7,771 nucleotides of DNA from assembly GCA_002898935.1 (NCBI GenBank), contig BEII01000059.1, forward strand, positions 1 through 7,771, given 5' to 3'. A model generated the notes under the pieces. That model had not been told where the DNA came from. It saw nothing but the letters and a program-made list of their open reading frames with translations, and did no database searches. Within the stretch, counting starts at the first letter, position 1. Every line of letters starts with the position of its first letter. Both the position numbers and the translations under genes were made by a program. This document shows positions 1 through 6,238 of the stretch, in pieces. This stretch comes from a bacterium HR32. GTDB taxonomy: Bacteria > Sysuimicrobiota > Sysuimicrobiia > Sysuimicrobiales > Sysuimicrobiaceae.

Positions 1-912
1 CGCAGGAAGCGCGAACTTCCCGTGCCAGTCCACCTCCAGGGCGCGGGCGGGCTCCCCCGCTCTCTGGCGGCGTGCGATCTCCGCGCGGATCTCGGCGGTG
101 CTCATCTCGCCGGAGGTCCGCGTAGGGGGTGCGATCTCCCCGGGCGGGCGCGGGATCCCCAGTCGCATGCGCTGGAACTCGCTCAGCACCGCACCGTCTT
201 CCACCGCCACCATGCGGCCGCGCTCGAACCACCAGCCTTCCTGCGTCCACCGGGCCCGCTCCGCCTCCACCAGGCGCACCACCCGGCCCGCGCGCTGCTC
301 CTGGACCGTGACGCCCTCCAGGGTGGCGGCGTCCAGGTCCAGCCGCTCCGCGGTCACCACCAGCACCGCGCCGTCCGGGGTGCGCTCCCGGAACAGGATC
401 CCGTGGCGGACCGCGGCCCGCACCGCCGCGACCCCCACGCGGGGTAGCACGTCCAGGTAGCGGGTGGCCGCGAGCGGTACCAGCCCCTCGCCCACCCAGA
501 AGGTCACCAGCGACACGAGCAGGCCCAACACCACGGCAGGAGCCGCGATACGCCCCAGGCCCACGCCGCCGGTCTGCATGGCCTCCAGCTCCCGGGCCTC
601 CCGCAGCCGTCCGTACGCCAGGATGGTACCCAGCAGGGTGGCCATGGGCAGACAGAAGAACAGGACGTACGGGACACGGTACAGCAGCAGCTCGAGGAAC
701 GCCCCCGCCGGGACCCCTCGGTCCAGCAGCGTCCGGCCTAGGTAGAAGAACTCGTTCCCCACGAGAAGCGCTCCGAACACCGCCACCCCGAACCCCAAGG
801 CCGCCAGCAGCTCGCCTCCCAGGTAGCGGTCCAGGAGGCTCGGCGCAGGCCACGGCCGGGAAGCCAACCTCGCGGCTGCGGGTGCGCTCAGGGGCTTGGA
901 CCGTCCGTGCAT
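1..912 (-). CDS. lptF/G: LptF/LptG-family LPS export permease (YjgP/YjgQ), 3' end outside the window
   Basis: This is a membrane subunit of the LptB2FG exporter. The ATG at 912 follows the lptB stop by one base (TGAGATG), and 304 codons are open to the window edge without a stop. The visible part covers the N-terminal half of the family: conserved LLDRYLGGELL at 26 to 36, three membrane helices (about 35 to 58, 73 to 98 and 122 to 147), the cytoplasmic coupling segment GRLREARELEAMQTGGV at 101 to 117 that docks on LptB (Glu108 matches E. coli LptF Glu84 by position), and the periplasmic jellyroll from about 150 to 285. The visible end EVDWHGKFALPA is the usual entry to the fourth helix. LptF and LptG cannot be told apart from this half. 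The 25 residues before LLDRY are longer than usual; only a weak GGA-type site precedes the ATG, so a later start is possible. Confidence 0.93.
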   Translation of the reverse strand, partial: MHGRSKPLSAPAAARLASRPWPAPSLLDRYLGGELLAALGFGVAVFGALLVGNEFFYLGRTLLDRGVPAGAFLELLLYRVPYVLFFCLPMATLLGTILAYGRLREARELEAMQTGGVGLGRIAAPAVVLGLLVSLVTFWVGEGLVPLAATRYLDVLPRVGVAAVRAAVRHGILFRERTPDGAVLVVTAERLDLDAATLEGVTVQEQRAGRVVRLVEAERARWTQEGWWFERGRMVAVEDGAVLSEFQRMRLGIPRPPGEIAPPTRTSGEMSTAEIRAEIARRQRAGEPARALEVDWHGKFALPA

Positions 913-913
913 C

Positions 914-1675
914 TCACATCCGGAACCGCTCGCCCAGGTAGAAGCGGCGCGCTTCCTCGCTCTGCAGCAGGTCCTCGGAAGTGCCCTCCAGCAGCACGCG
1001 GCCCTCGTACAGGATCAGAGCCCGGTCGGTGATGGTCAGGGTCTCCCGCACGTTGTGGTCGGAGATGAGGATCCCGATCCCCTGCGCGCGCAGGTAGGCA
1101 ATCATGTCCTGGATGTCCTCGATGGACTTCGGGTCCACGCCCGTGAAGGGCTCGTCCAGGAGCAAGAAGCGCGGCCGCACCGCCAGGGCGCGGGCGATCT
1201 CCACCCTCCGGCGCTCCCCGCCCGACAGGGTGTAGGCGGGCTGGTCCCGCAGGTGCGAGAGCCCGAACTCCTCCAGTAGGGCGGCGATGCGCTCCTGGCG
1301 GTCCCGCCGGCCGAGCCCTTGCTGCTCGAGGATCAGTTCCAGGTTCTCCGCCACCGTCAGCTTGCGGAACACCGACGGCTCCTGGGCCAGGTAGTGGATC
1401 CCCGCGCGGGCCCGGAGGTGGACGGGCAAGTGGGTGATCTTCCGGCCTCCCAGGTACACGTCGCCTCCGTTCGGCCGGACCAGGCCGACGATCATGTAAA
1501 AGGAGGTGGTCTTGCCCGCGCCGTTCGGCCCGAGCAGTCCCACGACCTCTCCGGGACGCAGCTCCAGGCTCACGCCGGCCACCACCGTGCGTCGCCCGTA
1601 CCGCTTCACGAGCCGCTCGGCCCGAAGTGTCTCGGCCGCCTGGGGCCGAGGGGACGGTTCAGGGGCGGACGACAA
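914..1675 (-). CDS. lptB: LPS export ABC transporter ATPase LptB
   Basis: LptB is the cytoplasmic ATPase dimer that powers LPS extraction from the inner membrane by LptFG. The 253 residues hold every ABC element: Walker A GPNGAGKTT at 49 to 57, Q-loop Gln98 in YLAQEPSVFRKLT, signature LSGGERRRVEIARAL at 150 to 164, Walker B FLLLDE at 170 to 175, D-loop GVDP at 179 to 182, and the switch His207 in ISDHNVRET. The sequence around the Q-loop and the H-loop is the LptB type rather than the related LivG type. About 15 residues rich in Pro and Ser precede the first strand, a modest N-terminal extension. The start is TTG at 1675, supported by GGGAGG seven bases upstream inside the end of lptA. The stop is followed after one base by the permease gene. 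Confidence 0.97.
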   Translation of the reverse strand: MSSAPEPSPRPQAAETLRAERLVKRYGRRTVVAGVSLELRPGEVVGLLGPNGAGKTTSFYMIVGLVRPNGGDVYLGGRKITHLPVHLRARAGIHYLAQEPSVFRKLTVAENLELILEQQGLGRRDRQERIAALLEEFGLSHLRDQPAYTLSGGERRRVEIARALAVRPRFLLLDEPFTGVDPKSIEDIQDMIAYLRAQGIGILISDHNVRETLTITDRALILYEGRVLLEGTSEDLLQSEEARRFYLGERFRM

Positions 1676-2447
1676 CCCGAGTCCTCCCGGAAGCCACCGC
1701 GCGTCCGGTGCTCCAGTCGTACCGCACTTCCTCTGCTTCCAGCCGGTCGCCGCCCCGGTCCACCCGCACGTCGCCGCGGAGCGTCACCGCCTGCTCGCGC
1801 CACCGCACCTCCGCCTCGCGGCTGCGGAACGCGCCGAGCGGGTGCTCACCCCGGACGCCGCCCAGCGCCCAAAGCGTCCCTGTGCGCAACGAACCCCGCA
1901 GCAGCCCTGCCTCCAGGCGCACGCGCCCCCACGTGGCCACCGGCTGCCCCTGCGCGGTCACTTCCTCGCCGTCCAGCGACACACGGTCCGCCTGCAGCAC
2001 CGCCTCGCGCCAGGTCACCTCCACTCCACCCAGTGCCTCTGCACTGCGGCGCGAGAAGTCCACGCGGGCCCGTGGGGCGCGCAGCGCCACCACACCTGGG
2101 TCAGCCCGGTAGCGCACCTCCACCTCGCCCTCCAACTCCCCCCAGCCCTGCCGGACAGAGCCCCGCGCGCTGGAGGCTAACACGGACAGCACCTCCCCCT
2201 GCTGCGCTCGCACCCCGCCCTGCGCCTCGAACGTCCCGTCGTAGGCTCGGTAGCGCAGGAGCCTCGCCTCCACCCACCACTCCCCCCTGCGCACCCGGAC
2301 CCCTTCACCCTGTAGGGTCCAGACGCCGGTCCGCGCGTCGAACTCCGCCCACCGGGCGCCCTCCACCTCCGCGGGCTGCGCGCGCAGCGGGGCCGGGAGC
2401 GTCACCAGCAGAGCGCACACGAAAAGCGTCCGTCGGAACACCCTCAC
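1659..2447 (-). CDS. lptA: LptA/OstA-like periplasmic LPS transport protein
   Basis: LptA-type proteins form the periplasmic beta-jellyroll bridge along which LPS moves from LptC to LptD. The 262 residues start with a Sec signal peptide (MRVFRR, then LFVCALLVTLPAP) with a likely cut after LRA at residue 23. The rest is strand after strand with the OstA pattern of a residue run ending in G-x-V: TFEAQGGVRAQQG, AEALGGVEVTWREAVLQADR, and near the end VTLRGDVRVDRGGDRLEAEE followed by VRYDWSTGRAVASGRTRVVV. This is clearly longer than E. coli LptA (185), so it likely has extra jellyroll turns or two OstA units. The GTG start at 2447 overlaps the lptC stop by four bases (GTGA) and has GGAG eight bases upstream; the frame is open further up, but only as a shadow of lptC. 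The 3' end overlaps the lptB start by 17 bases. Confidence 0.83.
   Translation of the reverse strand: MRVFRRTLFVCALLVTLPAPLRAQPAEVEGARWAEFDARTGVWTLQGEGVRVRRGEWWVEARLLRYRAYDGTFEAQGGVRAQQGEVLSVLASSARGSVRQGWGELEGEVEVRYRADPGVVALRAPRARVDFSRRSAEALGGVEVTWREAVLQADRVSLDGEEVTAQGQPVATWGRVRLEAGLLRGSLRTGTLWALGGVRGEHPLGAFRSREAEVRWREQAVTLRGDVRVDRGGDRLEAEEVRYDWSTGRAVASGRTRVVVRP
1683..1688 (-). promoter_or_regulatory. lptB ribosome binding site inside lptA
   Basis: GGGAGG lies seven bases before the TTG at 1675, within the lptA coding end. It is the main support for the rare TTG start of lptB. Confidence 0.8.
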
Positions 2448-2983
2448 GGAGCCCGCTCCGTCCACCGCACCCGCACCGAGCCGTCGAAGCGTGCCCGCCG
2501 CAGCCCGGGTTCTGCCTGAAGCCGCTGCGCCCAGACCGTCCACCCGTCCATGCGGACCCGTACGCCGCCCGTGGCCACCAGGCGGTCCTGCCCAGGTTCG
2601 TACCGGACCCTGCCGGCGCTGGCCCAGCGGTCGGACGCCGCACGCACCACCACCCGCCCGGTGAGCTCCACGGTCCCGCTGCCGCGCACGTACACCGCCC
2701 GGTCCGCGCGGACGTCCACCTGCACGCCGTCCTCCGTCACCAGCCGGCCCCGGGCATCCAGGGCGGAAACGCGCTGCTGGCGGTCCACGGCCACCGACCG
2801 CGCCCGCAGTTCCCACCGCAGGCGGCCTTGGGGGTCGGTGAACACCAGCCGCGGGCCCTCGATCTCGACCAGCGGTCCCGCGGGCGGCGCTCCGGCGACC
2901 CGTGGCACGGGGCCCGCAGGGGCACACGCCACCAACGTCAAAACGGCCGCCAGCGCCGCTGCGCGCCTGTCATGGTACGCCAT
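2444..2983 (-). CDS. lptC: LptC-like LPS export protein, predicted lipoprotein
   Basis: LptC is the periplasmic part of the inner-membrane LPS transporter that passes LPS from LptBFG to LptA. Here the 179-residue protein has a short basic start (HDRR), a hydrophobic stretch AAALAAVLTLV and LVAC with Cys at residue 20, which fits a lipoprotein signal. E. coli LptC is anchored by an uncleaved membrane helix instead. After a Pro/Gly/Ala linker (about 21 to 38) comes a strand-rich domain with the turns expected for the LptC jellyroll: LRWELRARSVAVD, VTEDGVQVDVRADRAVYV, VRYEPGQDRLVATGGVRVRM. Assignment rests on this pattern, the size, and the lptA-lptB neighbours; sequence identity in this family is low. 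The ATG at 2983 was chosen because it gives a normal signal; GTG at 2989 or TTG at 3001 are possible. It overlaps lpxB by 14 bases. No strong ribosome site is seen. Confidence 0.82.
   Translation of the reverse strand: MAYHDRRAAALAAVLTLVACAPAGPVPRVAGAPPAGPLVEIEGPRLVFTDPQGRLRWELRARSVAVDRQQRVSALDARGRLVTEDGVQVDVRADRAVYVRGSGTVELTGRVVVRAASDRWASAGRVRYEPGQDRLVATGGVRVRMDGWTVWAQRLQAEPGLRRARFDGSVRVRWTERAP
2456..2459 (-). promoter_or_regulatory. lptA ribosome binding site inside lptC
   Basis: GGAG lies eight bases before the GTG at 2447, within the end of lptC. It supports the GTG start that places the signal peptide at the N-terminus of the LptA-like protein. Confidence 0.7.
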
Positions 2984-4163
2984 GCTCACCGCCGGCACCA
3001 AACCCAGCCCACCGGACCAGTTCGTCCGCGGCCCGCTGCAGCGCGCCCGGCGGCCCCAGCCGGTCGCGCACCTCCACCAGGTCGGCGGGCAGGCGGGCCG
3101 CCACCTCTGGGTCGGCCAGCATCGGCCAAGCGGCCTCGGCCACCCGGTCCGGCCGCGCCTGGTCCTGCAGCAACTCCGGCACCACCGCCCGCCCGGCCAG
3201 CAGGTTGGGAAGCCCTACCCAGGGTACGGTGGCCACTTGGCGCGCGATCCACTCGGTGGCCTTCGAAACCCTGTACACGACCACCATGGGAGTACCGAGC
3301 AGGGCGGCCTCCAGGGTGGCCGTGCCGGACGCCACCAGGGCACAGTCCGCGTGTGCCAACAGGTCGTGGGTGAGGCCGGTGGCTGCGGGCACGGACGCGG
3401 AGGCGGCACGAAGGAGTGGGGCCGTGAGCGGGCGCAGGCGGTCTGAGGCCAGCCCGACCGCCGCCTGCAGTTCCGGCAGCCTGCGCCGCAGGAGCTCGTA
3501 CGCGCCGGCCTGCACCGGAAGGAGCGTGCGCACCTCCTGCGCCCGACTCCCGGGCAGCAGCGCAAGGAGAGGTCGGCGCGCGTCCAGGCCAAGCTCCCGG
3601 CAGAGGTCCTCCCGGGACTGCGTTGGCTTCGTGAGGTCTACCGCGGGGTGTCCCACGAACACCACGTCCGCGCCTTCCCGCTGGTAGGCCTCCAGCTCGA
3701 ACGGGAACGTCACCAGCACTCGCACAGGGAGCCGGGCCAGCACCGCGGCGCGGCGGCCTCGGCGCCCGTACGCCATGGGCGGGAAGTAGTAGACGGTCCG
3801 CACCGAACGGCTCAAAGCCCGCGCCACAAAGACGTTGAACCCGGGGAAGTCCACGAGCACCAGCAGGTCCGGCCGCAGCCGGCGGACCAGGGCGACCACG
3901 CGCTGGAGGCGTACGGCGAACACCGGGACCCGCACGTACGCCTCCAGGTAGCCCACCACGCCCCAGCTGGAGGTGTCCTGGAGCACCCGTACGCCGGCCT
4001 CCGCCATGCGCGGGCCGCCCAAGCCGACCAGGTCCGCACGCGGCAGCGGCCCCCGCAGCGCCCTGGCCAGGTGCGCGGCCTGTACGTCTCCGGAGACTTC
4101 CCCGGCCAGGAAAAAGATGCGCGGCCCGTCCCGGGAAGCCGCGTCCTGCGGGTCTTCCAGCAC
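2970..4163 (-). CDS. lpxB: Lipid-A-disaccharide synthase LpxB
   Basis: LpxB is a family GT19, GT-B-fold glycosyltransferase at the inner face of the inner membrane. It joins lipid X to UDP-2,3-diacylglucosamine to form the beta-1,6 disaccharide 1-phosphate. With the start at 4163 the protein has 397 residues (E. coli 382). Motifs in order are GEVSGD at 21 to 26, GLGGPRM at 47 to 53, VDFPGFN at 104 to 110, PPMAYGRRGRR near 128 to 138, GHP at 171 to 173, LPGSR at 203 to 207, ASGTATLEAALLGTPMVVVY at 278 to 297 (sugar nucleotide side), and LPNLLAGR at 318 to 325. The GTG at 4163 was preferred to the GTG at 4184 because GGAGG lies seven bases before it and it shares one base with the lpxI stop (TAGTG). 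It takes its substrate directly from the upstream LpxI step. Confidence 0.96.
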   Translation of the reverse strand: MLEDPQDAASRDGPRIFFLAGEVSGDVQAAHLARALRGPLPRADLVGLGGPRMAEAGVRVLQDTSSWGVVGYLEAYVRVPVFAVRLQRVVALVRRLRPDLLVLVDFPGFNVFVARALSRSVRTVYYFPPMAYGRRGRRAAVLARLPVRVLVTFPFELEAYQREGADVVFVGHPAVDLTKPTQSREDLCRELGLDARRPLLALLPGSRAQEVRTLLPVQAGAYELLRRRLPELQAAVGLASDRLRPLTAPLLRAASASVPAATGLTHDLLAHADCALVASGTATLEAALLGTPMVVVYRVSKATEWIARQVATVPWVGLPNLLAGRAVVPELLQDQARPDRVAEAAWPMLADPEVAARLPADLVEVRDRLGPPGALQRAADELVRWAGFGAGGEHGVP

Positions 4164-4969
4164 TAACCGCCCTCCGGCGCCCACCCGACCACAGACACGC
4201 CGAGCTCTGCCGCGGCTGCCTCAAAGGCCGGGCGGTCCAGCACCAGGGTGCTGCCCGCCTCCACGCCCAGGGCTGTAGCGCCGGCCCACCGCATGGCTTC
4301 CAGCGTCTGCGGTCCCACCACGGGCAGGTCAAACCTGGGGTCGGCACCGGGCCAGGCGACCTTCGCCACCACCGCGCCCGGCCCGAACTCGCGGCACCGC
4401 CGGATCATGGCGTCCGTGCCCTCCACCGCCTCCACTGCAAGGACGACTCCGTGCCGAACGGCCACGGCCTGGCCGATCCCCGCCGCGGCCACCTGGCGGG
4501 CCACGCGGAACGCAAGACCCAGGTCTTCCCCCTCCCGCGGGTCGAGTTCCCGGCCGGCCAGAAGCCCTGCACCGGCCACAAGGTCGGGAGCAAACGTAGG
4601 CTGCGGGAGGACCCGGAGCCCGGCCTGCTCCAGCAGCCGGGCCACGAGGGGCCAAAGCTCGGGGTCCCGCCGGTCCCGGGCGCGTTCTGGCCACAGGCCC
4701 GCCGCACCGGGAAGCGCGCCCAGGGCCCTCAGCTTGTCCACCTTGCCGGCCAGGACGAGCTCCCGCACGCCCTCTTCCTGCAGGACCTGGAGGCCGCGCA
4801 GGGCCTGGTCGAGCGGTACGTGCACGTACCGGTCGCAGACCTCCGGCAGCCGGCCCGGGTCGCCGTGCACCTGCACGCAGACCACCCGCCGTCCCGCCGC
4901 GCGGATCCGCTCGGCCAGGACCTCCGCCAGGCCGCCCTCTCCGGCCACCAGCCCTACCGTCGGCATCAC
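4163..4969 (-). CDS. lpxI: UDP-2,3-diacylglucosamine pyrophosphatase LpxI
   Basis: LpxI (formerly DUF1009) hydrolyses UDP-2,3-diacylglucosamine to lipid X and UMP. It is unrelated to LpxH and attacks the beta phosphate, unlike LpxH. The 268 residues match the family size. Visible blocks are the N-terminal VGLVAGEGGLAEVLAERIRA (residues 5 to 24), VLAGKVDKL at 72 to 80, IGQAVAVRHGVVLAVEAVEG at 165 to 184 followed by TDAMIRR, and FDLPVVGPQTLE at 213 to 224. Asp214 in the last block may be the catalytic aspartate known from the Caulobacter enzyme, but I matched it by position only. It sits between lpxA and lpxB, a common place for lpxI. Two starts are possible: GTG at 4969 with a GGAG eight bases upstream, or ATG at 4966, which shifts the start by one codon. 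The lpxA stop TGA lies across both. Confidence 0.94.
   Translation of the reverse strand: MMPTVGLVAGEGGLAEVLAERIRAAGRRVVCVQVHGDPGRLPEVCDRYVHVPLDQALRGLQVLQEEGVRELVLAGKVDKLRALGALPGAAGLWPERARDRRDPELWPLVARLLEQAGLRVLPQPTFAPDLVAGAGLLAGRELDPREGEDLGLAFRVARQVAAAGIGQAVAVRHGVVLAVEAVEGTDAMIRRCREFGPGAVVAKVAWPGADPRFDLPVVGPQTLEAMRWAGATALGVEAGSTLVLDRPAFEAAAAELGVSVVGWAPEGG
4171..4175 (-). promoter_or_regulatory. lpxB ribosome binding site inside lpxI
   Basis: GGAGG lies seven bases before the GTG at 4163, within the last codons of lpxI. It favours 4163 over the GTG at 4184 as the lpxB start. The stop and start share one base (TAGTG), so ribosomes finishing lpxI can re-initiate here. Confidence 0.8.
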
Positions 4970-5781
4970 GGGTGCCGCTCCGCGCGCGTGAGCCCGCGCC
5001 GGGAGCTCCTCTGCTCCCGCAGGAAGGCCACGAGCTCGCCCACCAGCCCCTCCTCTCCCACCTCCGCCACGATCCGCTCCACGGCGTGCGGCAGGGACAG
5101 CCCTTCCCGGTACAGGAGCCGGAACGCGCGGTGCAGCCGGTCCACTTCCTCCGGCGGCACACCGGCCCGGTGCAACCCCACGCGGTTGAGACCCCGGGCG
5201 CGGGCCGGCACGCCGTCCACCAGGACGAAGGGCGGCACGTCTGTGGTGAGCTTGGCCATCCCGCCCACCATGCCGAGCCGTCCGATGCGCACGAACTGGT
5301 GGATCCCCGCCATCCCGCCGATCTGGGCGCCGTCGTCCACCCGCACGTAGCCCGCGAGCCCGGAGCCCGTGACGATCACGATGTCCGAGCCCAGGTAGCA
5401 GTTGTGGGCCACGTGCACCATGGACATGATGTAGTTCCGGTCGCCCACCACCGTGGCCGCCCCCTCGCCCGTGGCACGGCTGATCTGCACGTACTCCCGC
5501 AGGACGTTGTCGTCCCCGACCACCACCGAGCTGGGCTCACCCCGGAAGTTCCGGTCCTGGGGCTCACAGCCGATCACGACGCCCGCGTGGATGCGGTTGC
5601 GCCGGCCGATCCGCACCTGGCCGTCCAGCACCACGTACGGCCCGATCACGGTCCCCTCGCCCACCTCCACCTGAGGCCCGATGACCGCGTAGGGGCCCAC
5701 CTGCACCGTGGGGTGCAGCCGCGCCTGCGGGTGCACGAGGGCGGTGGGGTGGATGCGCGGGTGTTGCGCGTCCTCGCTCAT
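4966..5781 (-). CDS. lpxA: Acyl-ACP--UDP-N-acetylglucosamine O-acyltransferase LpxA
   Basis: LpxA transfers a 3-hydroxyacyl chain from ACP to the 3-OH of UDP-GlcNAc, the first step of lipid A synthesis. It is a left-handed beta-helix protein that works as a trimer. The 271 residues are close to E. coli (262). Residues 8 to about 185 show hexapeptide repeats (for example VGPYAVIG and IGPYVVLDG). The catalytic His is His126 in MVHVAHNC, matching E. coli His125; His123 matches His122 and His161 in GIHQF matches His160. The position of E. coli His144 is Tyr145. Gly174 in MVGGMA matches E. coli Gly173, the floor of the acyl pocket; Arg205 matches Arg204. The C-terminal part from about 200 is the helical region that closes the trimer edge. 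The ATG at 5781 overlaps the fabZ stop by four bases and has AGGAG eight bases upstream. Confidence 0.97.
   Translation of the reverse strand: MSEDAQHPRIHPTALVHPQARLHPTVQVGPYAVIGPQVEVGEGTVIGPYVVLDGQVRIGRRNRIHAGVVIGCEPQDRNFRGEPSSVVVGDDNVLREYVQISRATGEGAATVVGDRNYIMSMVHVAHNCYLGSDIVIVTGSGLAGYVRVDDGAQIGGMAGIHQFVRIGRLGMVGGMAKLTTDVPPFVLVDGVPARARGLNRVGLHRAGVPPEEVDRLHRAFRLLYREGLSLPHAVERIVAEVGEEGLVGELVAFLREQRSSRRGLTRAERHP
4978..4981 (-). promoter_or_regulatory. lpxI ribosome binding site inside lpxA
   Basis: GGAG lies eight bases before GTG 4969 and eleven before ATG 4966. Spacing favours the GTG, start-codon preference favours the ATG; the proteins differ by one residue. Confidence 0.6.
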
Positions 5782-6221
5782 CGCGCGGACTCCTCCGTGA
5801 GGGAGAAGGTCAGCACCCCCTCCGCGGCCACCGCCCCGTCCACAGTGGCCTGGCCCTGGACCCGCACGAGCCGCCCTCGGATCCACTCCAGCCTGGCCTC
5901 CAGCCGCAGCTGGTCCCCGGGCGTGACCGGACGGCGGAACCGCACCGCGTCCGCCGCCGCGAAGTACGCCACCCGTCCAGGCAGCTGCAGCTTGTACAGC
6001 ACGAGGATCCCCGCGGTCTGCGCCAAGGCTTCCACGATCAGCACCCCGGGCATCACGGGGCTTCCGGGCAGGTGGCCCACGAAGAACTCCTCGTTGATCG
6101 TCACGTTCTTGAGCGCGACGATCCGGCCCGCCTGGGCGTCGAGCTCCAGCACGCGGTCCACCAGGAGGAAGGGGTAGCGGTGCGGCAGGTAGTTGAGGAT
6201 CTCGCGGATCTGCAGGTCCAT
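5778..6221 (-). CDS. fabZ: 3-hydroxyacyl-ACP dehydratase FabZ
   Basis: FabZ removes water from (3R)-hydroxyacyl-ACP to give trans-2-enoyl-ACP in fatty acid elongation. It shares its substrate with LpxA and LpxD, so its place in an lpx operon links membrane phospholipid supply with lipid A supply. The protein has 147 residues, the usual size, and a single hot-dog fold. Visible motifs are LPHRYPFLLVDRV at residues 12 to 24, FFVGHLPGSPVMPGV at 46 to 60 with catalytic His50, and LIVEALAQTAG at 61 to 71 with catalytic Glu64. The ATG at 6221 was chosen because the frame reads open far upstream but this ATG has a strong AGGAGG just before it and starts at the usual FabZ position. It is separate from LpxC, not fused as in Bacteroidetes. 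Its TGA overlaps the lpxA ATG by four bases (ATGA). Confidence 0.97.
   Translation of the reverse strand: MDLQIREILNYLPHRYPFLLVDRVLELDAQAGRIVALKNVTINEEFFVGHLPGSPVMPGVLIVEALAQTAGILVLYKLQLPGRVAYFAAADAVRFRRPVTPGDQLRLEARLEWIRGRLVRVQGQATVDGAVAAEGVLTFSLTEESAR
5790..5796 (-). promoter_or_regulatory. lpxA ribosome binding site inside fabZ
   Basis: The run GGAGGAG precedes the lpxA ATG at 5781; its AGGAG part (5794 to 5790) ends eight bases before the ATG. It lies within the last codons of fabZ and supports 5781 as the lpxA start. Confidence 0.75.
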
Positions 6222-6238
6222 GCGCACCTCCTGCACGT
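6222..6238 (-). promoter_or_regulatory. fabZ ribosome binding site in the lpxC-fabZ gap
   Basis: This is the largest spacer in the operon, 17 bases. It contains AGGAGG at 6232 to 6227, with five bases to the fabZ ATG at 6221. It fixes the fabZ start, since the frame stays open far upstream. Confidence 0.85.

Noticed and set aside
1659..2927. Longer 422-codon version of the LptA-like gene
   Set aside because: The extra N-terminal part is the out-of-frame shadow of lptC, is Gly/Arg/Ala rich, and would bury the signal peptide that begins at the GTG at 2447.
1319..3373. Open frame of 684 codons on the plus strand
   Set aside because: It runs antisense to lpxB, lptC, lptA and lptB, has no family motif and is dominated by Pro, Arg and Ala. 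It is an artefact of GC-rich codons on the other strand, where stop codons are rare.
2970..4184. lpxB start at GTG 4184
   Set aside because: It would overlap lpxI by 22 bases, and the GGAGG that sits seven bases before GTG 4163 would be inside the gene.
2986..4347. 453-codon minus-strand frame across lpxB
   Set aside because: It is in another frame from the motif-bearing lpxB protein and its translation is low-complexity Gly, Arg and Ala text.
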